Shown here in pieces: positions 30,703 through 40,480 of a stretch of DNA of 64,000 bases. Under the pieces are notes generated by a model. The model was not told where the DNA came from and did no database searches. It worked only from the letters and a program-made list of their open reading frames with translations. The stretch comes from an uncultured Bacteroidales bacterium (GTDB lineage Bacteria > Bacteroidota > Bacteroidia > Bacteroidales > Paludibacteraceae): contig CAIWCC010000241.1 in assembly GCA_903911085.1 (NCBI GenBank), positions 24,557 to 88,556 on the forward strand, given 5' to 3'. A program made the translations under genes and the position numbers. Numbering within the stretch: the first letter of the stretch is position 1; each line of letters opens with the position of its first letter.

Positions 30703-32337
30703 TTATTTTCTTTCAATTTCTCTCAAATTTTCCATTTTCTTTTTGGCTAGGAAACCATAAATATCTTCTAAATGCTCAGTTACTTTCTGATTTCCAAACT
30801 CATATACTTTAGTCACTAAACCGTCTAAAAAATCACGGTCGTGCGAAACAACAATAATAGTTCCATCAAAATCGACCAAAGCTTGTTTTAAAATATCTTT
30901 AGTTTTCATATCCAAATGATTGGTTGGCTCATCTAGTATTAATAGATTTACAGGTTCTAGCAATAATTTAATCATTGCTAATCGAGTTCGTTCACCACCC
31001 GAAAGCACCTTAACTTTTTTGAAGGACGCATCACCACCAAACATAAAAGCACCCAATAAGTTCTTGATATTGTTACGAATATCGCCAACGGCCACATCAT
31101 CAATTGTTTGGAATACTGTCAAATTTTCGTCCAACAATGAAGCTTGATTTTGAGCAAAATACCCAATTTTTACGTTATGACCAAGAGTCAGACTTCCCTC
31201 ATGCTCAATCTCTTGCATAATACATTTTACCAAGGTTGATTTTCCTTCACCGTTTTTGCCTACAAAAGCGATTTTTTCACCACGCTCAATCATAAAATTT
31301 GCATTGCCAAAAATCCTTTTCTCCCCATAAATTTTACCTACATTTTCGGCTGTAACAGGATAATTGCCCGAGCGTGGCGATGGAGGAAATTTTAGTCGCA
31401 AAGCCGATGAATCTTCTTCATCAACTTCAAGTATTGGAAGCTTTTCCAGCATTTTCACTCGCGACTGAACTTGATTTGTTTTGGAATAAGTACCACGGAA
31501 CCTTTCGATAAAATCCATATTTTCGGCAATCATTTTTTGTTGCTCCTCATACTGTTTTTGTTGTTGTTCGCGGCGTTCTTTTCTAAGTTCAAGGTAATGC
31601 GAATATTTTGCTTTGTAATCATAAATACGGCCCATAGTAACTTCTATGGTTCGGGTTGTAATGTTATCCACAAAAGCCCTATCATGCGAAATAACCACCA
31701 CAGCTTTTGCCGAGTTAATCAAAAACTCCTCCAACCACTGAATAGATTCAATATCAAGATGATTAGTTGGCTCATCCAATAAAATCACATCTGGTCGACG
31801 CAATAAAATCTTAGCCAGCTCAATACGCATCCGCCAACCTCCACTCAATTCGGAAGTTTTACGGGTAAAATCTTCACGCATAAAACCTAGTCCAAGCAAA
31901 GTCTTTTCAATATCGGCATCATAATTTATTTCTTCGATACTATAAAATTGTTCGCTTAAAGCCGAAACTTGCTCAATCAACTCCATGTAGCTATCTGACT
32001 CATAATCAGTTCTTGTATTCAATTGCTCATTTAGTTCTGCAATTTTGGTTTCCATTTCGGTAATTGCCGAAAAAGCCATGGCTGTTTCTTCAAAAACTGT
32101 ACGCGTATCTTCTGTTAACAAATGCTGAGGTAAATAGGCCACAACCAATTCTTTTGGGTAAGATATTGTACCACGTGTTGGTTCCCGCGAACCTGCCAAA
32201 ATTTTAAGTAAAGTGGACTTCCCTGCACCATTTTTGCCCATGAGAGCAATTCGGTCACTTTCGTTAATTACAAATGAAATATCTTGAAAAAGAGCTTGTC
32301 CTCCAAACTCAACTGTAAGTGTGTCAACTGATAACAT
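30703..32337 (-). CDS. ABC-F family ATP-binding protein
   Basis: Two ATPase domains (GKNGAGKSTLLK, LSGGWRMRIELAKILLRRPDVILLDEPTNHLD; GKNGEGKSTLVK, LSGGERTRLAMIKLLLEPVNLLILDEPTNHLD), no TM domains. Start taken at MLSVDTLTVEF. Confidence 0.93.
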   Translation of the reverse strand: MLSVDTLTVEFGGQALFQDISFVINESDRIALMGKNGAGKSTLLKILAGSREPTRGTISYPKELVVAYLPQHLLTEDTRTVFEETAMAFSAITEMETKIAELNEQLNTRTDYESDSYMELIEQVSALSEQFYSIEEINYDADIEKTLLGLGFMREDFTRKTSELSGGWRMRIELAKILLRRPDVILLDEPTNHLDIESIQWLEEFLINSAKAVVVISHDRAFVDNITTRTIEVTMGRIYDYKAKYSHYLELRKERREQQQKQYEEQQKMIAENMDFIERFRGTYSKTNQVQSRVKMLEKLPILEVDEEDSSALRLKFPPSPRSGNYPVTAENVGKIYGEKRIFGNANFMIERGEKIAFVGKNGEGKSTLVKCIMQEIEHEGSLTLGHNVKIGYFAQNQASLLDENLTVFQTIDDVAVGDIRNNIKNLLGAFMFGGDASFKKVKVLSGGERTRLAMIKLLLEPVNLLILDEPTNHLDMKTKDILKQALVDFDGTIIVVSHDRDFLDGLVTKVYEFGNQKVTEHLEDIYGFLAKKKMENLREIERK

Positions 32338-32466
32338 TGATAATAATGTAAAATGAATAATGGAAAATGAAATTATTTGCTTCCTCACAAAAAAACTCAC
32401 CAACGTTGAATGCTGATGAGCGTTTTTATTTGGGCTATTGAATTAAATGTTTTTTTGAAATAAATA

Positions 32467-32891
32467 CTATCTCTTGATACTTTTCAGATGTTCATCCGCT
32501 GACATAACAGGAATATTCGATGCTTTAAAATCTTTTTGATTTCTAGTTAAATGTTTTAGATTTAATGTAGCCATTGGTAAGTTATTAGTAATACTTGTCG
32601 CAGCAATAAAGATGTCAGCCAAATCAATCATTTTATTGCTCTTTTTGAGTTGCTTAAAAATTTTAATTGCTTGAGAAGAAGATTGCATATCAAAATCTAA
32701 GACTTCAACCGATTCCAAAAATTCAGACCAAAATGAATTCTGATTGTCATTACTTCCTGAAAATATCTCGTAATGTGTAATAATTGATATTGCAAAGTCA
32801 TTTTCGGTTGCTGCCAATTTATAGAACAATGTTTTTCTTTATTGATTGACCGAAATAATTCTATGAGAACAAAAGAATCTAAAAGTATCAT
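32467..32891 (-). pseudogene. PIN-domain (VapC-like) toxin split by a -1 frameshift in a 5-A run
   Basis: Frame 1 MILLDSFVLIELFRSINKEK (32891-32832) continues in the other frame as TLFYKLAATENDFAISIITHYEIFSGSN...MIDLADIFIAATSITNNLPMATLNLKHL. The junction is the T-run (plus strand) 32832-32836. Confidence 0.75.
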
Positions 32892-33121
32892 GCTAACCGT
32901 GATTTATTGAAATGCTCCCTAACCGATTGATATTCATTATACTCGGCATCGGTCCAAGTTGGTGCTTTTAAAATCAATGATTGCAAATCAGTCACCTTAG
33001 ATTGCGTCTTAACATTAATCTCATTAATGATAGTTGTGTTCAACTTTTTCAATTCAGACACAGGTAGCTGTTTTACAATACCAACCAAGTCTTTATAGGC
33101 AATATTAAAGTTTACTTGCAT
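32888..33121 (-). CDS. Small antitoxin-like protein (VapB position)
   Basis: 77 aa; stop codon overlaps the PIN gene start (ATGA overlap at 32888-32891), typical of toxin-antitoxin operons. Confidence 0.65.
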   Translation of the reverse strand: MQVNFNIAYKDLVGIVKQLPVSELKKLNTTIINEINVKTQSKVTDLQSLILKAPTWTDAEYNEYQSVREHFNKSRLA

Positions 33122-33413
33122 AAAAAATTTTGTTTTGAATTAAATAAAATATATTGGATGTAATCAAATAAACCCATAATGAAGTTTGATTTGCAGTTCA
33201 ATTTTTATATTTTTTTAGATTGACGTTACAAAGATACAAACAACTCATGAAATTGAAACTAAAACAGAAAAAAAATCTAGTATTAAAACTATTTCGGATA
33301 AACTTCAATGATTGAAACTCAGCAGAAATTCTTATTTGAAATCCTAAGTTTTTTATCAAAAACTTCATCAACTTGATTTTCCAAATAAAAAAGATGATCG
33401 TCCTTGGTTATAT

Positions 33414-34274
33414 TTATTTTACTTCACAAAATTCAAAATTAGTTTTCCCTTCCGAAACATCGATTTTAAGGTATCCTGCATTTGGATAATCATCTCTTAA
33501 TGCGCCAATTATGACATATGTAGTATTTCCAAAAACATTGACTGCACTAACATGGTCGTGACCTGAAACAACCATATTTACATTATTTTTTGCAAATAAG
33601 TCAAGTAAAACATAAAGTTCTGATACCAAAAGACTAGATGACCCTGAATGTCTGTTTCTGAAAAAATTCACGTGTGAAAAAATGATGCAATTCCGAAAAT
33701 TGTTTCTTTGGCTTTCTAGGGTATGTTTCAACCAAGTTAATTGTTTGCCACCTATAGTTCCACTGCCAGAATCCAAACAAATAAAAATATCACTAGCTTT
33801 AGGTGTTTGTACAGTAAACCAGTAAGTTGAAGCACCAAATTCTTGATAAAAACTCTGCCAACCATCAAAAAACAAATCATGATTCCCAACTAATATAAAA
33901 TGTGGTTTTTGTTCGAATGTAGGTAATAATTGCTGTAAATTTGAGTAATCTTCATTGCGACCAGTAACAATATCTCCGACCAAAACAAATGCTAAATAAT
34001 CTGGCTTTTTTGCTTCATTTATAAAATTACTAATATTTGATATCCCTCCAATATGTGTATCTGATGCCGCTAAAATAAAATAATTGTCGTCGTCAACCGT
34101 CAAATTTTTAAATGGATGTGTAACATTCCATGACTGAGACTGCTCAAAGCGCTCATCAGCCGTTTCGGGAGAATAAACAAAACCTGTAAAGTCATTCTCT
34201 TTTTTACAATTGGAGAAAATAACTAGAAAAAATACCAAATAGCTAATTTTAAAAATTCTCAATTTATTGTCCAT
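33414..34274 (-). CDS. Calcineurin-like metallophosphoesterase lipoprotein
   Basis: ILAASDTHIGG, LVGDIVTGRNED, LVGNHDLF, SGHDHVSAV metal-binding motifs; lipobox VIFSNCKK. Confidence 0.9.
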   Translation of the reverse strand: MDNKLRIFKISYLVFFLVIFSNCKKENDFTGFVYSPETADERFEQSQSWNVTHPFKNLTVDDDNYFILAASDTHIGGISNISNFINEAKKPDYLAFVLVGDIVTGRNEDYSNLQQLLPTFEQKPHFILVGNHDLFFDGWQSFYQEFGASTYWFTVQTPKASDIFICLDSGSGTIGGKQLTWLKHTLESQRNNFRNCIIFSHVNFFRNRHSGSSSLLVSELYVLLDLFAKNNVNMVVSGHDHVSAVNVFGNTTYVIIGALRDDYPNAGYLKIDVSEGKTNFEFCEVK

Positions 34275-35011
34275 ATCATTCCTCCTCTGAATAAAAATCC
34301 AAAATAGCCAACATGAACATTAAAAAAACCGGATTGCATATAACACAATTCACTGTATATTTGCATATTATGACTTATACCACGTGATAACTTTGCTATA
34401 AACATGGGATTAGTTTCTTGCAAAATTGTAAATTTATCATAATTAGTAATACTACCATCAAATAAAAGCAATCGATTAATTGAGTTGAAATATGAAAATC
34501 TATACATTAAATTGAGCGGCTCAGTGACACTAATATTATAATTCAGATTATATTTCTGTTTGGCTGCATTAGAAAAACTATATTTACGAGAATTGAGCCC
34601 AAGAGCATATCCAAAATGTCTTGTTTTGATGTCAGCTAACAATCCGATATTTACCTCTCTCAAATCAACCGAAAATGGCCTCCAAACATAGAATGAACCA
34701 ATATTTAAATAGCGGTGAGATATTTTTATGTTTTTTGTGAGTGCCAAAGAATAAGCCGAAAAAAGATTTTTTTGTACGTTTGAAAGTGTCAATAAACCAC
34801 CTGCAGAAGCACTAAAACCAGCATAATTCCCATTAATTGCTGTTGAAAAATCACCAACAACACCATCCGAAACAAGGCTTTGCCCCACCCCAAAATAAGT
34901 ATCTACTGAAATCTGTGCGAAACCATGATTTTTTAATCCTAAAAGCAAAAATAAGACAATAAACAAATATTTACTTTTAAAAACTTTATCATAGAGTATA
35001 AAATTATTCAT
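34259..35011 (-). CDS. Predicted outer-membrane beta-barrel protein, function unknown (PorP/SprF-like at most)
   Basis: Signal peptide then alternating aromatic/hydrophobic strands; overlaps the metallophosphoesterase gene by 16 bp. Confidence 0.5.
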   Translation of the reverse strand: MNNFILYDKVFKSKYLFIVLFLLLGLKNHGFAQISVDTYFGVGQSLVSDGVVGDFSTAINGNYAGFSASAGGLLTLSNVQKNLFSAYSLALTKNIKISHRYLNIGSFYVWRPFSVDLREVNIGLLADIKTRHFGYALGLNSRKYSFSNAAKQKYNLNYNISVTEPLNLMYRFSYFNSINRLLLFDGSITNYDKFTILQETNPMFIAKLSRGISHNMQIYSELCYMQSGFFNVHVGYFGFLFRGGMIWTIN

Positions 35012-35042
35012 AACCTGAATATGAAACACTAAAATATAACTA

Positions 35043-35513
35043 TTACGATTGAGGTAAATTTCTCAACACCCTTTCAATCACATTGTTTTCAAATCCACGG
35101 CTTTGTGCAAATCGGAAAAGTTTTCCTTGTTTTTCATACTCATATTCATATTTCAAACCTACTAATTTTGTTTTAAGAATTGAAGCCAACATTTCCTGGT
35201 ATTCACCCTCATCAATAGAATCTAAAGCCTCAGAAATAAGCATTTTATCCAGTCCTTTCCCTTTTAAAGCATACGAAATCTTAATTTTCCCCCATTTATT
35301 AAACCTAAATTTATCCTTTACAAAATGAAGACAATATCTTTTTTCGTTGATAAAATCTTCTTGAATCAATCGGTCGATAATTTTCGATTTGTTATCACAT
35401 GTCACGCACCACGCATTTAGTTTCTCTTCCAATTCCGAAATACAGTGTTCAGATATTGAACAATATGAAGCCGCTTTGTGCAATAATTCTTCTAAAGTGT
35501 ATTCTTTTTTCAT
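35043..35513 (-). CDS. recX: Regulatory protein RecX
   Basis: YTLEELLHKAASYCSISEHCISELEEKL...IDRLIQEDFINEKRYCLHFVKDKFRFNKWGKIKISYALKGKG. Confidence 0.85.
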   Translation of the reverse strand: MKKEYTLEELLHKAASYCSISEHCISELEEKLNAWCVTCDNKSKIIDRLIQEDFINEKRYCLHFVKDKFRFNKWGKIKISYALKGKGLDKMLISEALDSIDEGEYQEMLASILKTKLVGLKYEYEYEKQGKLFRFAQSRGFENNVIERVLRNLPQS

Positions 35514-35613
35514 AATTTTTAATAATCAGATTTTTATTTGAAACAAAGTTTTTTTCGTTTACAAACATTGTGTATATTAACAATCAAGATATAAACCACT
35601 AGCAAAATATCAA

Positions 35614-36552
35614 TTAAAACTTAGCTCTTACCATTATTACAGATCCCATTAGCATTGGCAAAACAAAATTAATTATCCACAAACACATTCCTGCAAGTGC
35701 TATTCCAACAATATTATGTGAATAAGCGCCAATTATTAATACTGCAAACGAACTACGAATAGCTACTTCCGAAAAAGCCAATGATGGTGTAAATGTTACT
35801 AACAAATAAATTGAAGGAATGCAAATAATAGCTTGCCAAACCGTTAAATCAATACTAAAAAAGCTCAACATTAAGTAGAACTGAGTACAAAAAACAGTAT
35901 ATCTCAACATTGAAACTAACATTATGCTAACCAAATATGTGAATTTATAACCAGTAAGACAATCTGTAAAAGGGGTAATTTTAGCTGCCATTTTACTTAT
36001 TTTCAAACGTTTACTCAACAACGGAAGACAAAAATAGAATATACTAAAAACCAGAATACAAGTTGCCAATGCACCTACATATTGAACCATATTTATTTCT
36101 AGTTTCTCCGAAGCTTTTAAATAAAAAAAAATGAATGCAGGAATTCCACACAAAGCCATTACAATGTTCTGTGTCAAACTATTAACAACACTTAAAGTCA
36201 CCCCTGATTTGCGATTTTCTACATTTAAAAACATAATTCTACCTACCAACTCTCCCACTCGATTAGGCGTAAAAAAGCCCGATGAAATACCCGCAAGTAC
36301 TGCTTTTATTGCTGTTACGAAACTTAATTTTTGAATATTGGAGCACAACATTTTCCATTTTATTGCTTCTAAAAACCAATTAAAAGGAAGTAATGCAAAG
36401 ACTCCTAGCAACCACACAAATTGCGTCAAAGGAATTTGTTTCCATTCCTTTAAAAATTCATTGTAATGGTTAAAGGTAGCAAGTTTATAACCCAAAAACA
36501 AATAGGTTGCAATTAAAATTAACCATTTTATAATGGAAAACGGTTTAAACAT
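35614..36552 (-). CDS. Lysylphosphatidylglycerol synthase TM region/UPF0104 family membrane protein
   Basis: Multi-pass; GISSGFFTPNRVGELVGR motif and hydrophobic pattern of this family. Confidence 0.8.
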   Translation of the reverse strand: MFKPFSIIKWLILIATYLFLGYKLATFNHYNEFLKEWKQIPLTQFVWLLGVFALLPFNWFLEAIKWKMLCSNIQKLSFVTAIKAVLAGISSGFFTPNRVGELVGRIMFLNVENRKSGVTLSVVNSLTQNIVMALCGIPAFIFFYLKASEKLEINMVQYVGALATCILVFSIFYFCLPLLSKRLKISKMAAKITPFTDCLTGYKFTYLVSIMLVSMLRYTVFCTQFYLMLSFFSIDLTVWQAIICIPSIYLLVTFTPSLAFSEVAIRSSFAVLIIGAYSHNIVGIALAGMCLWIINFVLPMLMGSVIMVRAKF

Positions 36553-37036
36553 TTTTAAATGTGAATTTTTTTTGAGAAAAATAGCTGAATAATGTAGTAA
36601 AAAAAGTTATTGTCATTTTAGCTGGTGTTGGAAAAAAATGAAGACCATCAACCAAAAGCTTTAGTCCGACATAATTTAACATTAAATTTATAAATACAAC
36701 AATAAAATAACGATACAATTGCACATGACCCCGTAAATCAGAAGCTGTAAAGGTAACATATTTTTGAAGTAAAAAACCAGTAAATGAAGAGATTGGAAAT
36801 ATAATTGCCAGTGTAGCAATATGGGAACTTAACGTTACAAAACCTAGGTGCAACATTTGATGTTGTAGCACAAAATTATAGACAAGAAAATATAAAACTA
36901 AATCGAAAGCCATGTTAGCAACTCCAGACACCCCATATCTAAAGAACTGCAATGTCATATAGTTACCAAAAGGTGGATAAAAAAAATCGATGGCAATGCT
37001 TATCCAACTGCCAATTGTTTCAAATATATTTCTCAT
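36545..37036 (-). CDS. GtrA family membrane protein
   Basis: FFRYGVSGVANMAFDLVLYFLVYNFVL...FPISSFTGFLLQKYVTF...KKFTF. Confidence 0.85.
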   Translation of the reverse strand: MRNIFETIGSWISIAIDFFYPPFGNYMTLQFFRYGVSGVANMAFDLVLYFLVYNFVLQHQMLHLGFVTLSSHIATLAIIFPISSFTGFLLQKYVTFTASDLRGHVQLYRYFIVVFINLMLNYVGLKLLVDGLHFFPTPAKMTITFFTTLFSYFSQKKFTFKNV

Positions 37037-37296
37037 TTAAAATTATAAATAATGAACTTTAACGGACAATAAAAACCGAAAAAATAGGATAATCAAACAA
37101 TTATAGTTACTTTTGTGCGCTCAAAAAAAACTTGTACGTTCTGCAAAGATACAATTTTAGTATTTACGATTTCATATTTGAAATTTTCATTTTTCAAAAT
37201 TGTTGATATTTAACTATAAAAACGAGTTCTAAAAATCTATTGCAAACATAAGCATTTAAAATTCAACCAGTAATATGCCCGACGACGACACGAAAT

Positions 37297-38076
37297 ATGG
37301 CACAAGTAAAAGCAAAAAAATACTTGGGACAGCACTTCCTCAAAGACATGGAAGTAGCGCGTCGTATAGCCGAGAGCTTAACTCTCGACGGTAAAACATC
37401 TGTATTGGAAATTGGTCCTGGAATGGGCGTTCTCACTCAATATTTACTTCAAAATCCACTTATTGATCTCACAGCTGTTGAACTCGATGGCGAATCGGTG
37501 GAATATTTACATCTTCATTACCCAAACTTGAATGTTATCGAAGCAGATTTTTTGAAAATGGATTTAAAAACCTATTTTCAAGATAAATTTTGCATAATCG
37601 GTAACTTTCCATATAATATTTCTAGCCAAATATTTTTTAAAATGCTTGAAAACAAAGATTCAATTCCTTGTTTGGCAGGCATGATTCAAAAAGAAGTGGC
37701 TGAACGCATTGCTGCACCTGCAGGAAGTAAAACCTACGGTATTCTGAGCGTATTGATGCAAGCATATTACAAAATCGAATACCTTTTCACTGTTCACGAA
37801 CACGTCTTTGACCCTCCTCCAAAGGTCAAATCGGCTGTTATTCGCTTTACACGTAATGAAGTTTCGCAAATCGATTGTAACGATGCGCTCTTCAAAACTG
37901 TGGTGAAAACAGCCTTCAACCAACGCCGCAAAACTTTGCGCAACTCCCTCAAACCATTGGTAGAATCAGGACATCCTATGTATGCCGACCCGCTTTTCGA
38001 CTTGCGTCCGGAGCGACTGGATGTGGCTGCATTTATTGATCTTACCAACAGAGTAGAGGCTGCCCTAGATAATTGA
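37297..38076 (+). CDS. rsmA: 16S rRNA (adenine1518-N6/adenine1519-N6)-dimethyltransferase
   Basis: KKYLGQHFLKDMEVARRIAESL, VLEIGPGMGVLTQYLL, IIGNFPYNISSQIFFKML, FNQRRKTLRNSLK. Confidence 0.97.
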   Translation: MAQVKAKKYLGQHFLKDMEVARRIAESLTLDGKTSVLEIGPGMGVLTQYLLQNPLIDLTAVELDGESVEYLHLHYPNLNVIEADFLKMDLKTYFQDKFCIIGNFPYNISSQIFFKMLENKDSIPCLAGMIQKEVAERIAAPAGSKTYGILSVLMQAYYKIEYLFTVHEHVFDPPPKVKSAVIRFTRNEVSQIDCNDALFKTVVKTAFNQRRKTLRNSLKPLVESGHPMYADPLFDLRPERLDVAAFIDLTNRVEAALDN

Positions 38077-38208
38077 CTTTTATCAATTATTTACTTTACA
38101 TTTTCGTTTAACCTTTATGAACTTTTCCATGCGGCATAAAAAAACAAGTTGATAAACTCATAGTGAGTTATTTACATGCCGATAAATAATAGAAAGGAAA
38201 CAAATATT

Positions 38209-39156
38209 ATGTCAGAATTAAGAATTTTTTACCACGAAGATAATAGAATTAAAATTTCGAAAAGCCTCGATATTTTAAAAAAAGTAGACCTCAAAGAGTT
38301 GGTTTGGATTGACTTAAACGATGTTTCGGAAGAAATTGAGGACAAATTGGAAGAATTTCTAAAAATCTATATTCAAGAAGATGAGGAGATTGAAGAAATT
38401 GAGATGAGTTCGCGTTATATGCAAACTGACGATAGCATTGTGGCTAATTCTAACTTTTTGCAAGAAAATTACACTGTTGAACCAGTTTCATTTATTATTA
38501 AAAATGGCATTTTGGTATCAGTTAGAAATACTGATTTAAGGTCATTTAGCGAAACAGTTAAGAAAATTTTTGCAAATACTCGTAATTTTCTTACTGGTTA
38601 TCATGTGTTGGTTACATTACTCGAAACTCGTGTAGAATATGATGCCGACATGATAGAGGATGCTACAGACCAAATTACTAGTTTAAGTAAGACTCTGAAT
38701 ACTGAAGACGATTTGGATCAAGATATTTTGATTAGAATCAAGGACTTGCAAGAAAAGGTTATGATTATCCGTCAGAATATTATGGATAAACAAAGGGTAG
38801 TTTCCAACATGTTAAAGTGCGATTTTTTTCCAACTGAACTACTGCCTCGACTTGCGATGATTATAAAAGACATAAATTCACTTTTTGAGTACACCCGCTT
38901 TGGATTCGACCGTTTGGACTATCTTCAAGATACTTTTCTTGGTTTGGTAAATCTTCAACAAAATAAAATTATCAAAATTTTTACTGTTGTATCGGTAATA
39001 TTTATGCCCCCAACGCTTATTGCAAGTATTTATGGTATGAATTTCAAGCACTTACCAGAACTCGATTGGAAGTTGGGTTATCCAATTTCATTATTAATGA
39101 TGATAGGTTTTTCTGGTGTGGTAATGCTTTACTTTAGACGTAAAAAGTGGCTGTAA
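38209..39156 (+). CDS. corA: CorA family magnesium/cobalt transporter
   Basis: C-terminal IFTVVSVIFMPPTLIASIYGMNFKHLPELDWKLGYP with GMN motif. Confidence 0.95.
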   Translation: MSELRIFYHEDNRIKISKSLDILKKVDLKELVWIDLNDVSEEIEDKLEEFLKIYIQEDEEIEEIEMSSRYMQTDDSIVANSNFLQENYTVEPVSFIIKNGILVSVRNTDLRSFSETVKKIFANTRNFLTGYHVLVTLLETRVEYDADMIEDATDQITSLSKTLNTEDDLDQDILIRIKDLQEKVMIIRQNIMDKQRVVSNMLKCDFFPTELLPRLAMIIKDINSLFEYTRFGFDRLDYLQDTFLGLVNLQQNKIIKIFTVVSVIFMPPTLIASIYGMNFKHLPELDWKLGYPISLLMMIGFSGVVMLYFRRKKWL

Positions 39157-39171
39157 AAAAACATTACAGCC
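39149..39171. terminator. Hairpin shared by convergent corA and the PLP-enzyme gene; contains the corA stop codon
   Basis: ggctgtaa (39149-39156) / ttacagcc (39164-39171), A/T-rich loop; only about 16 bp separates the two stops. Confidence 0.65.
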
Positions 39172-39172
39172 T

Positions 39173-40405
39173 CTATTTTACGGCTTGTTCGATATCTTTG
39201 AATAAATCTTCCACATCTTCCATACCAACAGAAACACGTATCGTTTTATCTGAAACACGCATTTCCTGTCGAAGTTCAGGAGTAAATGGTCCAAATATTG
39301 TGCTGGCAGGATGAATTGCTAATGTCTTATTATCAAACAGATTAGTAGCACGTTTAATCAATTTCAATTTATTTAGAAAACTGAAACATGCTTCACGAGA
39401 GGCTAAGTTAAAGGTAAACATAGCACCTGGATTTTTGCCAAATTGACTTAAACTAAGTTCATAAAAATGATTTGACTCTAATCCATTATAATTTACCGAT
39501 TCAACGCCCGTTAACGTTTCAAGTCGTTTAACCAAATTCAAGCAACTGCTAGTTGCCCGCTCATAACGCAAACTTAGCGTTTCCAATCCAATACTTTGAA
39601 GGGCAGCCACTTGAGGCGTCATATAGGCACCAAGGTTTCGATGAATTTCTTTTCGGAGTTTAACAGTGAAAGCAGCTGGTCCAAATTCTTTTGATAAAAC
39701 ATGTAATTTGGGCGATGAAATCCAATTGAAATTTCCATAATCAATTATCAACCCTCCCAAACTTGTTGCACCGCCAGAAATATATTTTGTGCTCGATACA
39801 ATTTCGATATTTATACCCCATTGTTTAGCCTTAAATGCGCAAAAAGGCACTATTGTTGTATCGGCAACTAATGGCACACCAGCGGCTTTAGTGATAGCTG
39901 AAAGAGCCTTTAAATCAACAACTTCCATTTGAGGATTTGTTATTATTTCCAAAAACACTGCGCAAGTATTAGCATCAATATGCGACTCTACTTCGTCAAT
40001 ATTTGTCAAATCACAAAATCTTGTTTCTACACCAAAAGCAGCCATTGTACTTGAAAAAAACGAATATGTGTTTCCAAATAAGTGCTTGGAAGTAATAATG
40101 TTACTACCCGTTTTTGCCAATGTAATAATAGCATTAGAAATGGCGGCCATTCCTGAATTTAATGCAGTAACACCAAAAGCACCAGTAATTGTTTGAATTT
40201 TACTTTCAAAATGCTGAACTGTTGGATTTGTTATGCGTGAATATGTATGTTCAGGTATTTTTCCAATAAATGCAGCTTCCATTTCTTCGGCTGTTGCAAA
40301 TTCATAAGCAGCATTTTGATATATGGGCATGCTTAACGCACCATAAGCATCAGGTTTTGAGTAAGGTGTGTGAAGAAATTTGTTATTGAAATTATTTTCG
40401 CTCAT
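39173..40405 (-). CDS. Cys/Met metabolism PLP-dependent enzyme (O-acetylhomoserine sulfhydrylase-like)
   Basis: YSRITNPTVQHFESKI, ALNSGMAAISNAI, SSTKYISGGATSLGG lysine site. Start taken at MSENNFNNK; the upstream ORF extension encodes an intergenic repeat. Confidence 0.88.
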   Translation of the reverse strand: MSENNFNNKFLHTPYSKPDAYGALSMPIYQNAAYEFATAEEMEAAFIGKIPEHTYSRITNPTVQHFESKIQTITGAFGVTALNSGMAAISNAIITLAKTGSNIITSKHLFGNTYSFFSSTMAAFGVETRFCDLTNIDEVESHIDANTCAVFLEIITNPQMEVVDLKALSAITKAAGVPLVADTTIVPFCAFKAKQWGINIEIVSSTKYISGGATSLGGLIIDYGNFNWISSPKLHVLSKEFGPAAFTVKLRKEIHRNLGAYMTPQVAALQSIGLETLSLRYERATSSCLNLVKRLETLTGVESVNYNGLESNHFYELSLSQFGKNPGAMFTFNLASREACFSFLNKLKLIKRATNLFDNKTLAIHPASTIFGPFTPELRQEMRVSDKTIRVSVGMEDVEDLFKDIEQAVK

Positions 40406-40410
40406 TGGAA

Positions 40411-40475
40411 ATGTGTTTTGCGTTTCGTGTTTTGCGTTTCGTGTTTCGCTATATGAGAACACGAAACACGAAACA
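40411..40475. repeat. GTTTCGTGTTTYG-type tandem/inverted repeat between pheT and the downstream gene
   Basis: tttgcgtttcgtgttttgcgtttcgtgtttcgctatatgagaacacgaaacacgaaac; arms gtttcgtgtttcg (40436-40448)/cgaaacacgaaac (40462-40474). Confidence 0.8.
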
Positions 40476-40480
40476 TTAGT

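Noticed and set aside
32697-32891. Programmed -1 ribosomal frameshift as the definite explanation for the split PIN gene
   Set aside because: The run allows slippage, but no canonical X XXY YYZ heptamer in frame and no clear downstream structure; indel or sequencing error is at least as likely.
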